Source of the DNA: an uncultured bacterium
Lineage (GTDB): Bacteria > Planctomycetota > Phycisphaerae > Sedimentisphaerales > Anaerobacaceae
Length of the DNA stretch: 9,794 bases
Direction of reading: 5' to 3'
NCBI GenBank assembly: GCA_913009865.1
Contig: CAJVYK010000067.1
Location: forward strand, 1-9,794
Shown here one piece after another: positions 1-8,700 of this stretch. A program made the translations under genes and the position numbers. The notes under the pieces are model-generated. The model did not search any database. It was not told the origin of the DNA and saw nothing but the letters and a program-made list of their open reading frames with translations. Position 1 is the first letter of the stretch; each line of letters begins with the position of its first letter.

Positions 1-81
1 AAGCATCCTGCTTTTCGAGAAAACCTCGCTAAAACAAGCACTTACGGAAAATTATTATAATTTTAAAGAGCGACTAAACTA

Positions 82-110
82 TAACCAACTGTCTTTATTC
101 GACTTATAAT
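82..110 (+). promoter_or_regulatory. possible promoter upstream of hisH
   Basis: A perfect TATAAT hexamer lies at 105-110, about 40 bases before the hisH start. The hexamer 17 bases upstream (TAACCA, 82-87) matches only three positions of the sigma-70 -35 consensus. The region is A+T-rich, so a chance TATAAT is quite possible. I see no gene in bases 1-150. Confidence 0.25.
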
Positions 111-121
111 GGGACAGTACT

Positions 122-148
122 GATTTTGATATTTGATTTTTAATATCT
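122..148. repeat. weak GAT-anchored 7-base repeat before hisH
   Basis: GAT-led units GATTTT, GATATTT and GATTTTT follow one another at spacings of 6 and 7 bases, then AATATCT, ending just before the hisH ATG. GATATT (128-133) and AATATC (142-147) form a 6-bp inverted repeat. This resembles the stronger arrays elsewhere in the window, but low complexity makes it doubtful. Confidence 0.25.
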
Positions 149-150
149 TT

Positions 151-753
151 ATGATAGTTATTATCGATTATAACGTTGGAAATGTCAGGAGCGTATGCAA
201 CGCATTCCGTTATACCGGCTGCGAGGCGAAGCTTAGCTGCGAACCTGGTGCAATCGAAAACGCCGCCGGCCTGGTTTTGCCCGGCGTAGCGGCGTTCGGC
301 TATGCTGTCGGCGCTTTGGGTTCTCTTGCTGAGCTGATAAAAAAAGTCGCTTTAAGCGGCAGGCCGCTTCTGGGTATTTGTGTCGGCTACCAGATGCTTT
401 TCGACCGGAGCTGTGAGCACGGCCGGCACAACGGCCTTGGGCTTATCAGCGGCAGCGTCGTCCCTGTCCCTGCGGAACAAACAGTCCCGCACATGGGCTG
501 GAACATGGTAACTCTGCCCGATGATATGGAGTTGTTCGCCGGGGTGGGAAAAGAAAAACATTTCTATTTCGCCCACTCTTTTTATGCCGATGTCGCTGAC
601 AGCCGGGCCAAAATCGCCTATACTGATTACGGCTTTAATTTGCCCGCATCAGTGCAGAAGGCGAACATTTACGGCACGCAATTTCACCCTGAAAAGAGCG
701 GCAAAACCGGATTGAAAGTCCTGAAGAATTTTGCCGAAATCTGTAAAAAGTAA
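151..753 (+). CDS. hisH: imidazole glycerol phosphate synthase, glutamine amidotransferase subunit
   Basis: HisH hydrolyses glutamine and passes ammonia to HisF for closure of the imidazole ring in histidine biosynthesis; it is cytoplasmic. The protein is 200 residues from the ATG at 151, the usual family length, and opens with the typical strand and oxyanion region (IVIIDYNVGN). The class-I amidotransferase triad is visible: nucleophile Cys77 in GICVGYQ, and His179 and Glu181 in QFHPEKS. The PGVAAFG segment is a variant of the family PGVGAFG. An in-frame TTG at 133 would add six residues that homologues do not need, so ATG 151 is preferred. No Shine-Dalgarno sequence precedes it. hisF follows on the same strand after an unusual repeat-rich spacer, with no hisA between them. 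Confidence 0.95.
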   Translation: MIVIIDYNVGNVRSVCNAFRYTGCEAKLSCEPGAIENAAGLVLPGVAAFGYAVGALGSLAELIKKVALSGRPLLGICVGYQMLFDRSCEHGRHNGLGLISGSVVPVPAEQTVPHMGWNMVTLPDDMELFAGVGKEKHFYFAHSFYADVADSRAKIAYTDYGFNLPASVQKANIYGTQFHPEKSGKTGLKVLKNFAEICKK

Positions 754-760
754 AAAGGAA

Positions 761-920
761 TTAGACGCTGATTACGCTGAAAAATTAGACACAGGATTAA
801 CGCAGATGGACACAGATTAAAAAAAGAAAAAAAACAGTGTAAATCAGTGTAAACCTGTGCCTTAGGTATCTGTGTCTAAAAAAAATAAAAAGAATACTCA
901 GACGCTGATTAACGCTGATA
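761..920. repeat. repeat-rich spacer between hisH and hisF
   Basis: This spacer is made of short related words. AGACGCTGATT occurs at 763-773 and 900-910, each followed by (A)ACGCTGA, so near-identical 17-18 bp direct repeats flank the segment. Inside, TTAGACACAG (785-794) and its reverse complement (870-879) form a perfect 10-bp inverted pair. ACACAG-type words recur about every 10 bases, and CAGTGTAAA is tandemly repeated at 835-843 and 845-853. Such degenerate 'acacagatt' words are a known style of bacterial intergenic repeat. No ORF, RNA gene or promoter is evident in the 219-base gap. Confidence 0.6.
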
Positions 921-972
921 TTTAATAGTTCTTTACTTTACAGCGAAATCTGCGTCAGAAAAATATAAAAAT

Positions 973-1737
973 ATGCTGACAAAAAGAATTATCCCCTGTC
1001 TCGACGTTAAAGATAACCGTGTGGTTAAGGGCGTCAATTTTCTGAACCTGCGTGACGCCGGCGACCCTGTGGAACTCGGCGCAAGATACAGTGACTCTGG
1101 CGCCGATGAGCTGGTATTTCTGGATATCACCGCCACCATTCGCTCCCGCAAAACAATCGTCGAGCTTGTCGAGAAGGTTGCCGAGAATGTCTTCATCCCG
1201 TTTACGGTAGGCGGCGGCATACAGACAGTTGACCAGATTGACGAGCTTTTACGAAGCGGCGCCGAGAAGGTTTCGGTAAACACCGCCGCCGTTGAAAATC
1301 CAGCCCTGCTCACAGCAGCCGCTCAGCGTTTTGGAAATCAATGTGTGGTTTTGGCTATTGACGCCCGCCGCTCGAAAGAGCAGCCGGACAAATGGCAGGT
1401 CTGCGTAAAAGCCGGCTCGGAACCGACCGATATTGACGTGGTTGAATGGGCTGTAAAAGCTGAAAAGCTGGGCGCAGGCGAAATATTACTGACCTCTATG
1501 GACGCCGACGGCACTAAAGCCGGCTACGATAACAGATTGAACAGGGCCGTCAGCAATGCGGTCAATATCCCTGTAATCGCATCCGGCGGAGCCGGCAAAC
1601 TCGAGCACCTTTACGACGCTATTATTGATGGCGGTGCAGACGCAGTGCTTATGGCATCAATCACACACTTCGAGCAGTACACTATAAAGCAGATGAAAGA
1701 ATACCTCGCCGGCCGCGGCATTGCTGTAAATCTATAG
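973..1737 (+). CDS. hisF: imidazole glycerol phosphate synthase, cyclase subunit
   Basis: HisF is the (beta/alpha)8-barrel partner of HisH. It converts PRFAR plus ammonia to imidazole glycerol phosphate and AICAR. The 254-residue length is normal. Catalytic Asp11 (IPCLDVKD) and Asp130 (VLAIDARR) sit at the canonical positions. Both phosphate-binding regions are recognisable: TVGGGIQ near residue 79, and ASGGAG in the C-terminal half. The family signature GAGEILLTSMDADGTKAGYD is intact, which argues for a true biosynthetic HisF rather than HisA or a sugar-modification paralogue. The start has no clear Shine-Dalgarno, as for hisH. Co-transcription with hisH is likely from strand and function, but the repeat spacer could separate them. 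The convergent HTH gene begins 24 bases after the stop. Confidence 0.96.
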   Translation: MLTKRIIPCLDVKDNRVVKGVNFLNLRDAGDPVELGARYSDSGADELVFLDITATIRSRKTIVELVEKVAENVFIPFTVGGGIQTVDQIDELLRSGAEKVSVNTAAVENPALLTAAAQRFGNQCVVLAIDARRSKEQPDKWQVCVKAGSEPTDIDVVEWAVKAEKLGAGEILLTSMDADGTKAGYDNRLNRAVSNAVNIPVIASGGAGKLEHLYDAIIDGGADAVLMASITHFEQYTIKQMKEYLAGRGIAVNL

Positions 1738-1761
1738 TCAAAGAGAGCACACCAGCCAGAG

Positions 1762-2049
1762 CTAAAGTGAGCTAAACATAATTCCCGTAGCAATAGCCCG
1801 TTTGACTAAATCGGCTGCCGTTTTGGCATTGAGTTTGCGCATGAGTCGGTTACGGTGGTATTCGACTGTTCTTTCGCTTCGGCAGAGCTTGCGAGCGATT
1901 TGCTTATTGGTCTTTCCGGCGATGATTGATTGCAGAATTTCCGCTTCACGACTGGTTAGAGGTTCGGTAATGTTGATAGTATCGCCAAGAGTATTTTCCA
2001 GAAGTTCGTCCACATTTTCTTCCTTCAACAGCCCCGGCTGGCTAACCAT
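1762..2049 (-). CDS. FixJ/LuxR-type helix-turn-helix protein without receiver domain
   Basis: A 95-residue protein from the ATG at 2049; an in-frame GTG at 2097 would give 111. From the LTSREAEIL segment to the end it is a GerE-type DNA-binding domain: GKTNKQIARKL is the scaffold and first helix, and SERTVEYHRNRLMRKL is the recognition helix region. The RLMRKLNAKTAADLV stretch is closest in style to FixJ response regulators. No receiver, PAS or autoinducer domain precedes it, only about 30 residues of acidic leader, and an in-frame stop lies at 2107-2109. It is probably a DNA-binding transcription factor with an unknown signal input. It converges on hisF and diverges from the YeiH gene, so it could regulate the latter; that is inference. 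Its promoter would lie in 2050-2400. Confidence 0.75.
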   Translation of the reverse strand: MVSQPGLLKEENVDELLENTLGDTINITEPLTSREAEILQSIIAGKTNKQIARKLCRSERTVEYHRNRLMRKLNAKTAADLVKRAIATGIMFSSL

Positions 2050-2353
2050 TGTACTATGCTCACTTTCAAGTTGTTTACAGATAAAAAAACGGCCCACAAT
2101 AACTCTTTAACCAAACAGCTACTTCCGAATACCATTATCGAAGGGAAAATGCTTAACTTAAGGTGTTTTTCGCTGAAAAACTGTCTGAAAATACGCAAAT
2201 ACGCACCCACCAGGGCGTGTAAATGCACAGCATCCCTTCGGAACTGCCTAAAGTGCAGCGAGTGCAAGATACTTATAACTTTAGCTCACTTTTATCTTCA
2301 CCAAATCCGGTACTTTCCGAAATCAACCCCCTGTGAGAAATTGACGAACAGTC

Positions 2354-2369
2354 TGGTAAGACTTTCGCA
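2354..2369 (+). promoter_or_regulatory. possible sigma-54-like promoter before yeiH
   Basis: TGGTAAG, four bases, then TCGCA places GG and GC with the 10-base gap required of -24/-12 promoters. It lacks the usual C of TGGCAC. The predicted start lies near 2380, giving a short leader to the ATG at 2402. The rest of the 2098-2401 gap shows only a tandem AAATACGC pair (2189-2204), a 6-bp hairpin (2166-2180) and a lone TTGACG (2341-2346) without a good -10. No gene is convincing there. Confidence 0.25.
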
Positions 2370-2401
2370 AAGTTGAAATGTCTAAAAAAGGGGGCCAAAT
2401 A

Positions 2402-3388
2402 ATGGCTATCAGAAAAATACGGCATATTATCCCAGGTGCCGTAGTAGCTGTACTTATAGGCTGGGCAGCCTTTTACGTGGCAGGGTTCCATAAAACCATG
2501 GACCCCCTCGTCCTCGGCATTGTTTCAGGAATGATTGTCAAATTCTTCATCGGCAAACGCTATTTCCTCGACAAAGGATTCGTTTTTATTGCTCGATTGT
2601 TCATTCCGATAGGCATCATCATTTACGGCGTTAACCTTAAGTTTCACCAACTTAATGTAATACCCATTACCACCTGGCTGCAAATCATAATAGGCGTAAT
2701 CATTATTTTTGGATTAAACTATTTATTGTGCAGCAAACTATCCGTTTCTACCAAAACAGGACTGTTAATATCAACCGGTACAGCGATATGCGGCGCCTCT
2801 GCCATTGCTTTTGCCACTCCCGCCGTCGAGGCCGAGTCCGAGCATACCGGTACCAGTCTGCTGGTTATTACGGTATGGGGGCTTGTCGGAGTAGTCTCGT
2901 ATCCGCTGCTGCAGAAATATATCGGTATGAGTGTCGATAACTATGCGCTTTTATGCGCTACCACGCTGCCGCAAACCGGTTTAGTCAAGACCGCCGCCGC
3001 TCAGTATGGTAACGACTGTATGCAAACCGCTATGACGATAAAGATGGCCAGAACCTGTATGATTATCGTCCTTATATACCTGCTGCCATGGTTGGAAGGT
3101 CTCCAGAAATCAGGCCGGACACGAACTAAACATCATAATCTGTGGTTCTTATTGGGTTTTATTCTGGTCGGCCTGGCTTTTTCGTTTATACCACAGCTTC
3201 GTCCGTATGCCAAAGATGTAAAGCCTTTTGCTGCTATCCTGTGGACAATGGCTATGACAGGGTTGGGGCTTACGGTCGATTTGCGCACTATTGCCAACAA
3301 AATAGCCAAACCATTATTATTAGGCCTGTTGCTGTGGCTGGCTGTGGTAACAAACTTCTTCATTGGATATTACGGAATGGGCTATTAA
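2402..3388 (+). CDS. YeiH/UPF0324 family putative anion (sulfate) exporter membrane protein
   Basis: A 328-residue polytopic inner-membrane protein of the conserved YeiH family (Cons_hypoth698). About nine or ten hydrophobic helices run through it, starting at residues 11-28. The family hallmark GTAICGASAIAFATP lies near residues 126-140 in a half-buried re-entrant region, followed by an acidic stretch (EAESEH) and a second conserved block with TTLPQTGLVKTAA. Family members are annotated as putative sulfate exporters on weak evidence; the substrate here is unknown. ATG 2402 is chosen over the in-frame ATG at 2378 because AAGGGG (2389-2394) sits seven bases before it. A histidine kinase gene follows 95 bases downstream on the same strand, so shared transcription or regulation is possible but unproven. 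Confidence 0.85.
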   Translation: MAIRKIRHIIPGAVVAVLIGWAAFYVAGFHKTMDPLVLGIVSGMIVKFFIGKRYFLDKGFVFIARLFIPIGIIIYGVNLKFHQLNVIPITTWLQIIIGVIIIFGLNYLLCSKLSVSTKTGLLISTGTAICGASAIAFATPAVEAESEHTGTSLLVITVWGLVGVVSYPLLQKYIGMSVDNYALLCATTLPQTGLVKTAAAQYGNDCMQTAMTIKMARTCMIIVLIYLLPWLEGLQKSGRTRTKHHNLWFLLGFILVGLAFSFIPQLRPYAKDVKPFAAILWTMAMTGLGLTVDLRTIANKIAKPLLLGLLLWLAVVTNFFIGYYGMGY

Positions 3389-3390
3389 AA

Positions 3391-3470
3391 TGATTATTGA
3401 TAAATGATAAATGAAAAAGATACGACAAATAATCAATAATCAATAATCAGTAATCATTTATCATTTTTAA
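3391..3470. repeat. inverted array of 7-base repeats, TGATNNN / NNNATCA
   Basis: Left half: TGATTAT, TGATAAA, TGATAAA, TGAAAAA in consecutive heptads from 3391 to 3418. After a centre of about ten bases the right half runs in the complementary orientation: ATAATCA three times, GTAATCA, TTTATCA (3429-3463). Bases 3402-3414 and 3454-3466 are perfect 13-bp complements, so an RNA hairpin with a 39-base loop can form. The left unit TGATTAT can instead pair with the ATAATCA copies, so alternative folds exist. The array fills almost the whole gap between the YeiH gene and the kinase and ends just before the kinase ribosome binding site (AGG, 3474-3476). Confidence 0.75.
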
Positions 3471-3483
3471 GGCAGGTTAGTAA

Positions 3484-6330
<2,847 letters not shown>

Positions 6331-6402
6331 ATAAAAAAACAGTTAACCCATATCTTTCACAACTCACAGCCTTTCGGTTTTACACAGTCTTCTTATCCGG
6401 CT

Positions 6403-6615
6403 CTAACCATAGGTTTTGCCGGCTTCGTCCACGTAAATAGTGCCCTTTGCCCGCTTTATTACCTTAATTGCCTTTGGCACCTCGTCTAACGTAGGGACTT
6501 TGAATACTTTGTGGCACTTCAGGCATCTTATCCTTCGGTCGGCGGCGCCGCTGTCGAGCAGCCATCTATTACCACATCTTGGGCATTGGGCAATAATCCG
6601 CATCAGTAAATCCAT
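6403..6615 (-). CDS. small MJ0042-type zinc-ribbon protein
   Basis: A 70-residue protein (66 if the ATG at 6603 is used; a GGA seven bases upstream mildly favours that start). Two Cys pairs, CPRCG (Cys11, Cys14) and CLKC (Cys31, Cys34), about 17 residues apart, fit the short zinc-ribbon motif that commonly begins bacterial proteins of the MJ0042 type. The C-terminal half is basic and ends in a TIYVDEAGKTYG tail. It probably binds zinc; a role in nucleic-acid or protein binding is only a guess. It converges on the histidine kinase across a 72-base gap in which I see no hairpin terminator. A heptad repeat array lies directly upstream, in its leader or promoter. Confidence 0.7.
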   Translation of the reverse strand: MDLLMRIIAQCPRCGNRWLLDSGAADRRIRCLKCHKVFKVPTLDEVPKAIKVIKRAKGTIYVDEAGKTYG

Positions 6616-6619
6616 CCAA

Positions 6620-6675
6620 TTTACGATGGTTCGACTTTGTTCACCACAAGTTTACGATTTACGATTTACGATTTT
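6620..6675. repeat. 7-base repeat array, TTTACGA units
   Basis: TTTACGA occurs three times in tandem at 6651-6671, followed by TTTT, with another copy at 6620-6626. ACCACAAG immediately precedes the tandem copies. The same ACCACAAG precedes NNNACGA heptads at 8635-8676, so the two loci look like members of one repeat family. The array lies just upstream of the zinc-ribbon gene. Confidence 0.6.
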
Positions 6676-6825
6676 CAAATCCCGACCGGCAATTGTCAAC
6701 CAAAAAAACGGAAGTCGAAAATCGATTTTTCTCACTTCTGCTCCTATAATATCGCTTCGTCACAAACAGTACCGCCCTTAGCAAAAAAAGTATCGGGTTT
6801 ATGACTTGGGCCGACACGATTTTTC

Positions 6826-6854
6826 TTGATTTAACTATCTAAATTTGCTACCAT
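6826..6854 (+). promoter_or_regulatory. candidate sigma-70 promoter for the 78-residue orphan
   Basis: TTGATT (6826-6831), a 17-base spacer and TACCAT (6849-6854) match four of six positions in each hexamer. The predicted start point gives a leader of about 15-20 bases containing a G-rich ribosome binding site. The preceding bases 6676-6825 hold nothing I recognise. Confidence 0.4.
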
Positions 6855-6877
6855 AGTTTTTGTTGGGGGTTGATGAA

Positions 6878-7114
6878 ATGACAAAGAAAATTTCCTGTCG
6901 GGTCGTTAGGTCTATTCCTCTTACTAAAAGGGGCGGCGAGAGACGTAAGGCATATCGGCCAAATAGCAAAGATCGCAGGAACAGTTACATCACTGTTAAA
7001 AATGCTCAAGTTAAAAAGGCTGGTCATTCGGTTACCTATACAGCCCAATCTGGCATAGCAAAAGTGTTCATCAATGATAGTCCAACGGGACAGAGTCTTG
7101 ATAGTTACGTTTGA
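6878..7114 (+). CDS. small basic protein of unknown function
   Basis: I do not recognise this 78-residue protein. It begins MTKKISCRVVRSIPLTKRGG and is rich in Lys and Arg in its first half (RRKAYRPNSKDRR), then turns to a beta-like stretch (GHSVTYTAQSGIAKVFIND). It has no membrane segment or signal peptide and a single Cys. The ATG at 6878 is chosen because GGGGG (6865-6869) lies eight bases upstream and a plausible promoter precedes it; a TTG at 6860 would overlap that site. It converges on the HPP gene across 22 bases. The basic composition would allow nucleic-acid or ribosome binding, but nothing specific supports this. Expression signals make it more likely real than chance. Confidence 0.5.
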   Translation: MTKKISCRVVRSIPLTKRGGERRKAYRPNSKDRRNSYITVKNAQVKKAGHSVTYTAQSGIAKVFINDSPTGQSLDSYV

Positions 7115-7136
7115 ATCTCGGGCTGGTCAATCAGAA

Positions 7137-7541
7137 TCATACCAAATCTTTTAAATAGTGCCTTAGATAGTAGCGGCATTGAGACAGTACCACCGCACTT
7201 ATCATTATAGCGATGAAGGCATCGAGTGAGACCTCATTTATTACGACGGCCAGGGCTGTGCCCGCGGCAGGCGGGTGCTCGACATCCAAAGCCACCATAA
7301 GCAGAATTGCAATTCCGACTGCGAGGGAATACTCGAAAAAATATGGCAGTGTGGCGAAGTAGAATATAGTTCCGGAGGCCAGGCCGACCAGATGACCGCC
7401 GATGACGTTTCTCGTTTTTGCCGAGACGGTGTTTGGCATTGCGAACACGATAAAAGCGGTGGCGCCGATTGAGCTTATTACGACTATTTTGTCCTTGCCC
7501 AGGATGAGAATGAGAATAAACAGCGCAGTGGTAGCCAACAA
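7137..7541 (-). CDS. HPP family integral membrane protein, start uncertain
   Basis: A small inner-membrane protein with about five hydrophobic segments and the motif that names the family: DVEHPPAAGTALA, with His89-Pro90-Pro91 counted from the TTG at 7541. SSIGATAFIVFAMP and RNVIGGHLVGL are also family blocks. Some HPP proteins are implicated in nitrite transport in plastids and cyanobacteria; the substrate here is unknown. The annotated TTG is only the first standard start. The open frame continues upstream to 7649 and encodes a basic segment (KNKFKKLWKYYLLQS) that fits the expected N-terminus, but no ATG, GTG or TTG occurs there. An ATA at 7587-7589, five bases after the flgM stop, is the position where a start would be expected. 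It probably shares an operon with flgM. Confidence 0.8.
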   Translation of the reverse strand: MLATTALFILILILGKDKIVVISSIGATAFIVFAMPNTVSAKTRNVIGGHLVGLASGTIFYFATLPYFFEYSLAVGIAILLMVALDVEHPPAAGTALAVVINEVSLDAFIAIMISAVVLSQCRYYLRHYLKDLV

Positions 7542-7594
7542 ACTTTGCAGAAGGTAATATTTCCAAAGCTTTTTGAATTTGTTTTTTATCGTGG

Positions 7595-7861
7595 TTATAT
7601 ACCGAACTTTATAATATTTTCCGCTGCCGCCCGAATGTTTTCCGTACTTTCAAGTCTGCCGGACAATAAAAGCTCTCGTGCCCGTTGGACGGCCCTGGCA
7701 TCTGTCTGCTGGATTTGCATCGCCTTGTCAATGAAAGAACCATAATCAACCTGTATGGATACATCCGCACCATTACTCGCCGGAGCGTTGGCAGAGTTGG
7801 GCTGTTTGGGCGACGCCCCTGATTCAATCAGGGGTTGACTGTTATCTATTTTTTCTATCAT
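7595..7861 (-). CDS. flgM: anti-sigma-28 factor FlgM
   Basis: An 88-residue soluble protein. The first half is disordered (Ser, Ala, Asn, Pro-rich) and the second half is helical, the usual FlgM layout. The C-terminal block, ARAVQRARELLLSGRLESTENIRAAAENIIKFGI, matches the sigma-28-binding region of FlgM proteins in spacing and in the typical 'AAENI..FGI' end. FlgM holds the flagellar sigma factor FliA inactive until the hook-basal body is complete and FlgM is exported. A sigma-28-like promoter lies 39 bases upstream, consistent with the autoregulatory feedback known for flgM. No flagellar structural gene is recognisable in the window, so flagellar genes probably lie beyond the right edge or elsewhere. 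The HPP gene follows almost immediately. Confidence 0.8.
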   Translation of the reverse strand: MIEKIDNSQPLIESGASPKQPNSANAPASNGADVSIQVDYGSFIDKAMQIQQTDARAVQRARELLLSGRLESTENIRAAAENIIKFGI

Positions 7862-7899
7862 CGTATTGCTACTCTTTTATAATTCCCAATCTACAATCC

Positions 7900-7926
7900 T
7901 TTTCGCACATTTTTGACAAAACTTTA
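7900..7926 (-). promoter_or_regulatory. sigma-28 (FliA)-type promoter for flgM
   Basis: Reading the - strand, TAAAGTTT (7926-7919) equals the sigma-28 -35 consensus at all eight positions. An exact 11-base spacer follows, then TGCGAAAA (7907-7900), which matches GCCGATAA at five of eight, including the CGA core. The predicted start lies a few tens of bases before the flgM ATG. The rest of the gap 7862-8010 is A+T-rich with no other recognisable signal. Confidence 0.6.
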
Positions 7927-8010
7927 ATTTTTTTTACCAAATTTTCATTTTTTCTAAAGTTAACGCTCCTTTAGGCCGAGACTGCGTGTTTGTGAACCTC
8001 TCTTTTTGGG

Positions 8011-8700
8011 CTATAGCGTTTCGGCCACCTCATAAGTCACGAATTTTACAAACTTAAGCGAACTGATAGCTACTAACCGCTCACGCAAAGGTGCAAAACC
8101 CGAACGCATCTGACTTTGAAAATAGTTTTTTATCCGATATTCAGTTGTTTTATCGGCACTGTCCCAAATTTGCTCAAGAGCCCACAGTAGCTGGCCGTCC
8201 TTCAGGTCCACAAGCTTCAGGCGAAGGCCGATAGTCATACGAGGATAAGGTTTGAATTCGGTAACAGTGCCAATCAATACCGCATCGCATTTTAATGTTT
8301 CACGAATTGCGGACAATTGCTCAAGGCTGTAGGTTGATTCCAGGTCCAACTGCAGACTGCGCCAGGCGGGCTCGCCTTGGCGGACAATACTCAAACCGAA
8401 AACCTGCCTCTTTTGCAATGCCTGAAAAAGTGATTCGGTTACATCGGCTGAAATTTGCGGATAACCGGAATCATTATCCAGTTCGACAATAGCAACCCTG
8501 CCGATAGCGGACAAATCCTCGTCCTGATTTAGGTAATAGTAATTCTTCGCCGGTACCGCGGCTCCATAGTCCTGACAGCCCGATAAAAGAATCGGCAGCA
8601 ATAGCAATATCGTGACTTGTGACCCGTGCCCCGAACCACAAGCGACGAGCCACGAGCTACGAGTCACGAGATACGATAAGACTGTTCTTAAGCTATTCAT
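8011..8700 (-). CDS. CsgG/FlgO-like outer-membrane lipoprotein with interrupted signal peptide
   Basis: A 229-residue lipoprotein. The mature part starts at Cys42 of the lipobox LSGC and has a CsgG/TolB-like fold signature: RVAIVELDNDSG (68-79), then ESLFQALQKRQVFGLSIV, then CDAVLIGTVTEF (138-149) and LRLKLVDLKDGQLLWA (159-174). Related proteins include CsgG, LpoB and the vibrio flagellar FlgO/FlgT group; given flgM nearby, a flagellar outer-membrane role is a reasonable guess. The ATG at 8700 overlaps the stop of the preceding lipoprotein gene (ATGAATAG) and has AGGTGA five bases upstream, so translation is probably coupled. A GTG at 8709 is less likely. Residues 8-30 of the signal peptide are encoded by a heptad repeat array. 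They create a second lipobox-like LVAC ending at Cys21 and make the leader unusually long. Confidence 0.75.
   Translation of the reverse strand: MNSLRTVLSYLVTRSSWLVACGSGHGSQVTILLLLPILLSGCQDYGAAVPAKNYYYLNQDEDLSAIGRVAIVELDNDSGYPQISADVTESLFQALQKRQVFGLSIVRQGEPAWRSLQLDLESTYSLEQLSAIRETLKCDAVLIGTVTEFKPYPRMTIGLRLKLVDLKDGQLLWALEQIWDSADKTTEYRIKNYFQSQMRSGFAPLRERLVAISSLKFVKFVTYEVAETL
8610..8679. repeat. inverted array of 7-base repeats inside a signal-peptide coding region
   Basis: On the + strand, left units TCGTGAC, TTGTGAC, CCGTGCC and CCGAACC (8610-8637) are followed by ACAAG and then CGACGA, GCCACGA, GCTACGA, GTCACGA, GATACGA (8643-8676). The left core TCGT is the complement of the right core ACGA, the same mirrored design as at 3391-3470. 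One unit is six bases, giving about 69 bases or 23 codons in all, so the lipoprotein reading frame is kept. Confidence 0.75.

Noticed and set aside
933..1313. 126-residue minus-strand ORF over hisF
   Set aside because: Antisense shadow of the conserved hisF start; composition is rich in Ser and Thr with no recognisable motif.
2056..2376. 106-residue plus-strand ORF upstream of yeiH
   Set aside because: It overlaps the FixJ-like gene on the opposite strand, has no ribosome binding site, and its Cys/Lys/Arg-rich sequence resembles no protein; it looks like chance openness in a regulatory gap.
2098..2401. Remnant of a lost receiver domain upstream of the FixJ-like HTH gene
   Set aside because: Reading the - strand in this gap I found no receiver motifs (acidic pair, MD, KP), so truncation of a full response regulator is not supported.
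3391..3470. CRISPR array
   Set aside because: Units are only seven bases with no spacers and no cas genes nearby.
6440..6781. 113-residue plus-strand ORF over the zinc-ribbon gene
   Set aside because: It reads antisense through the Cys-pair region and then through a repeat array, which argues against a real protein.
7954..7974. Possible terminator after the CsgG-like lipoprotein gene
   Set aside because: Only a 6-bp A+T-rich stem with a 9-base loop, and on the transcribed strand it is followed by A residues, not a U tract.
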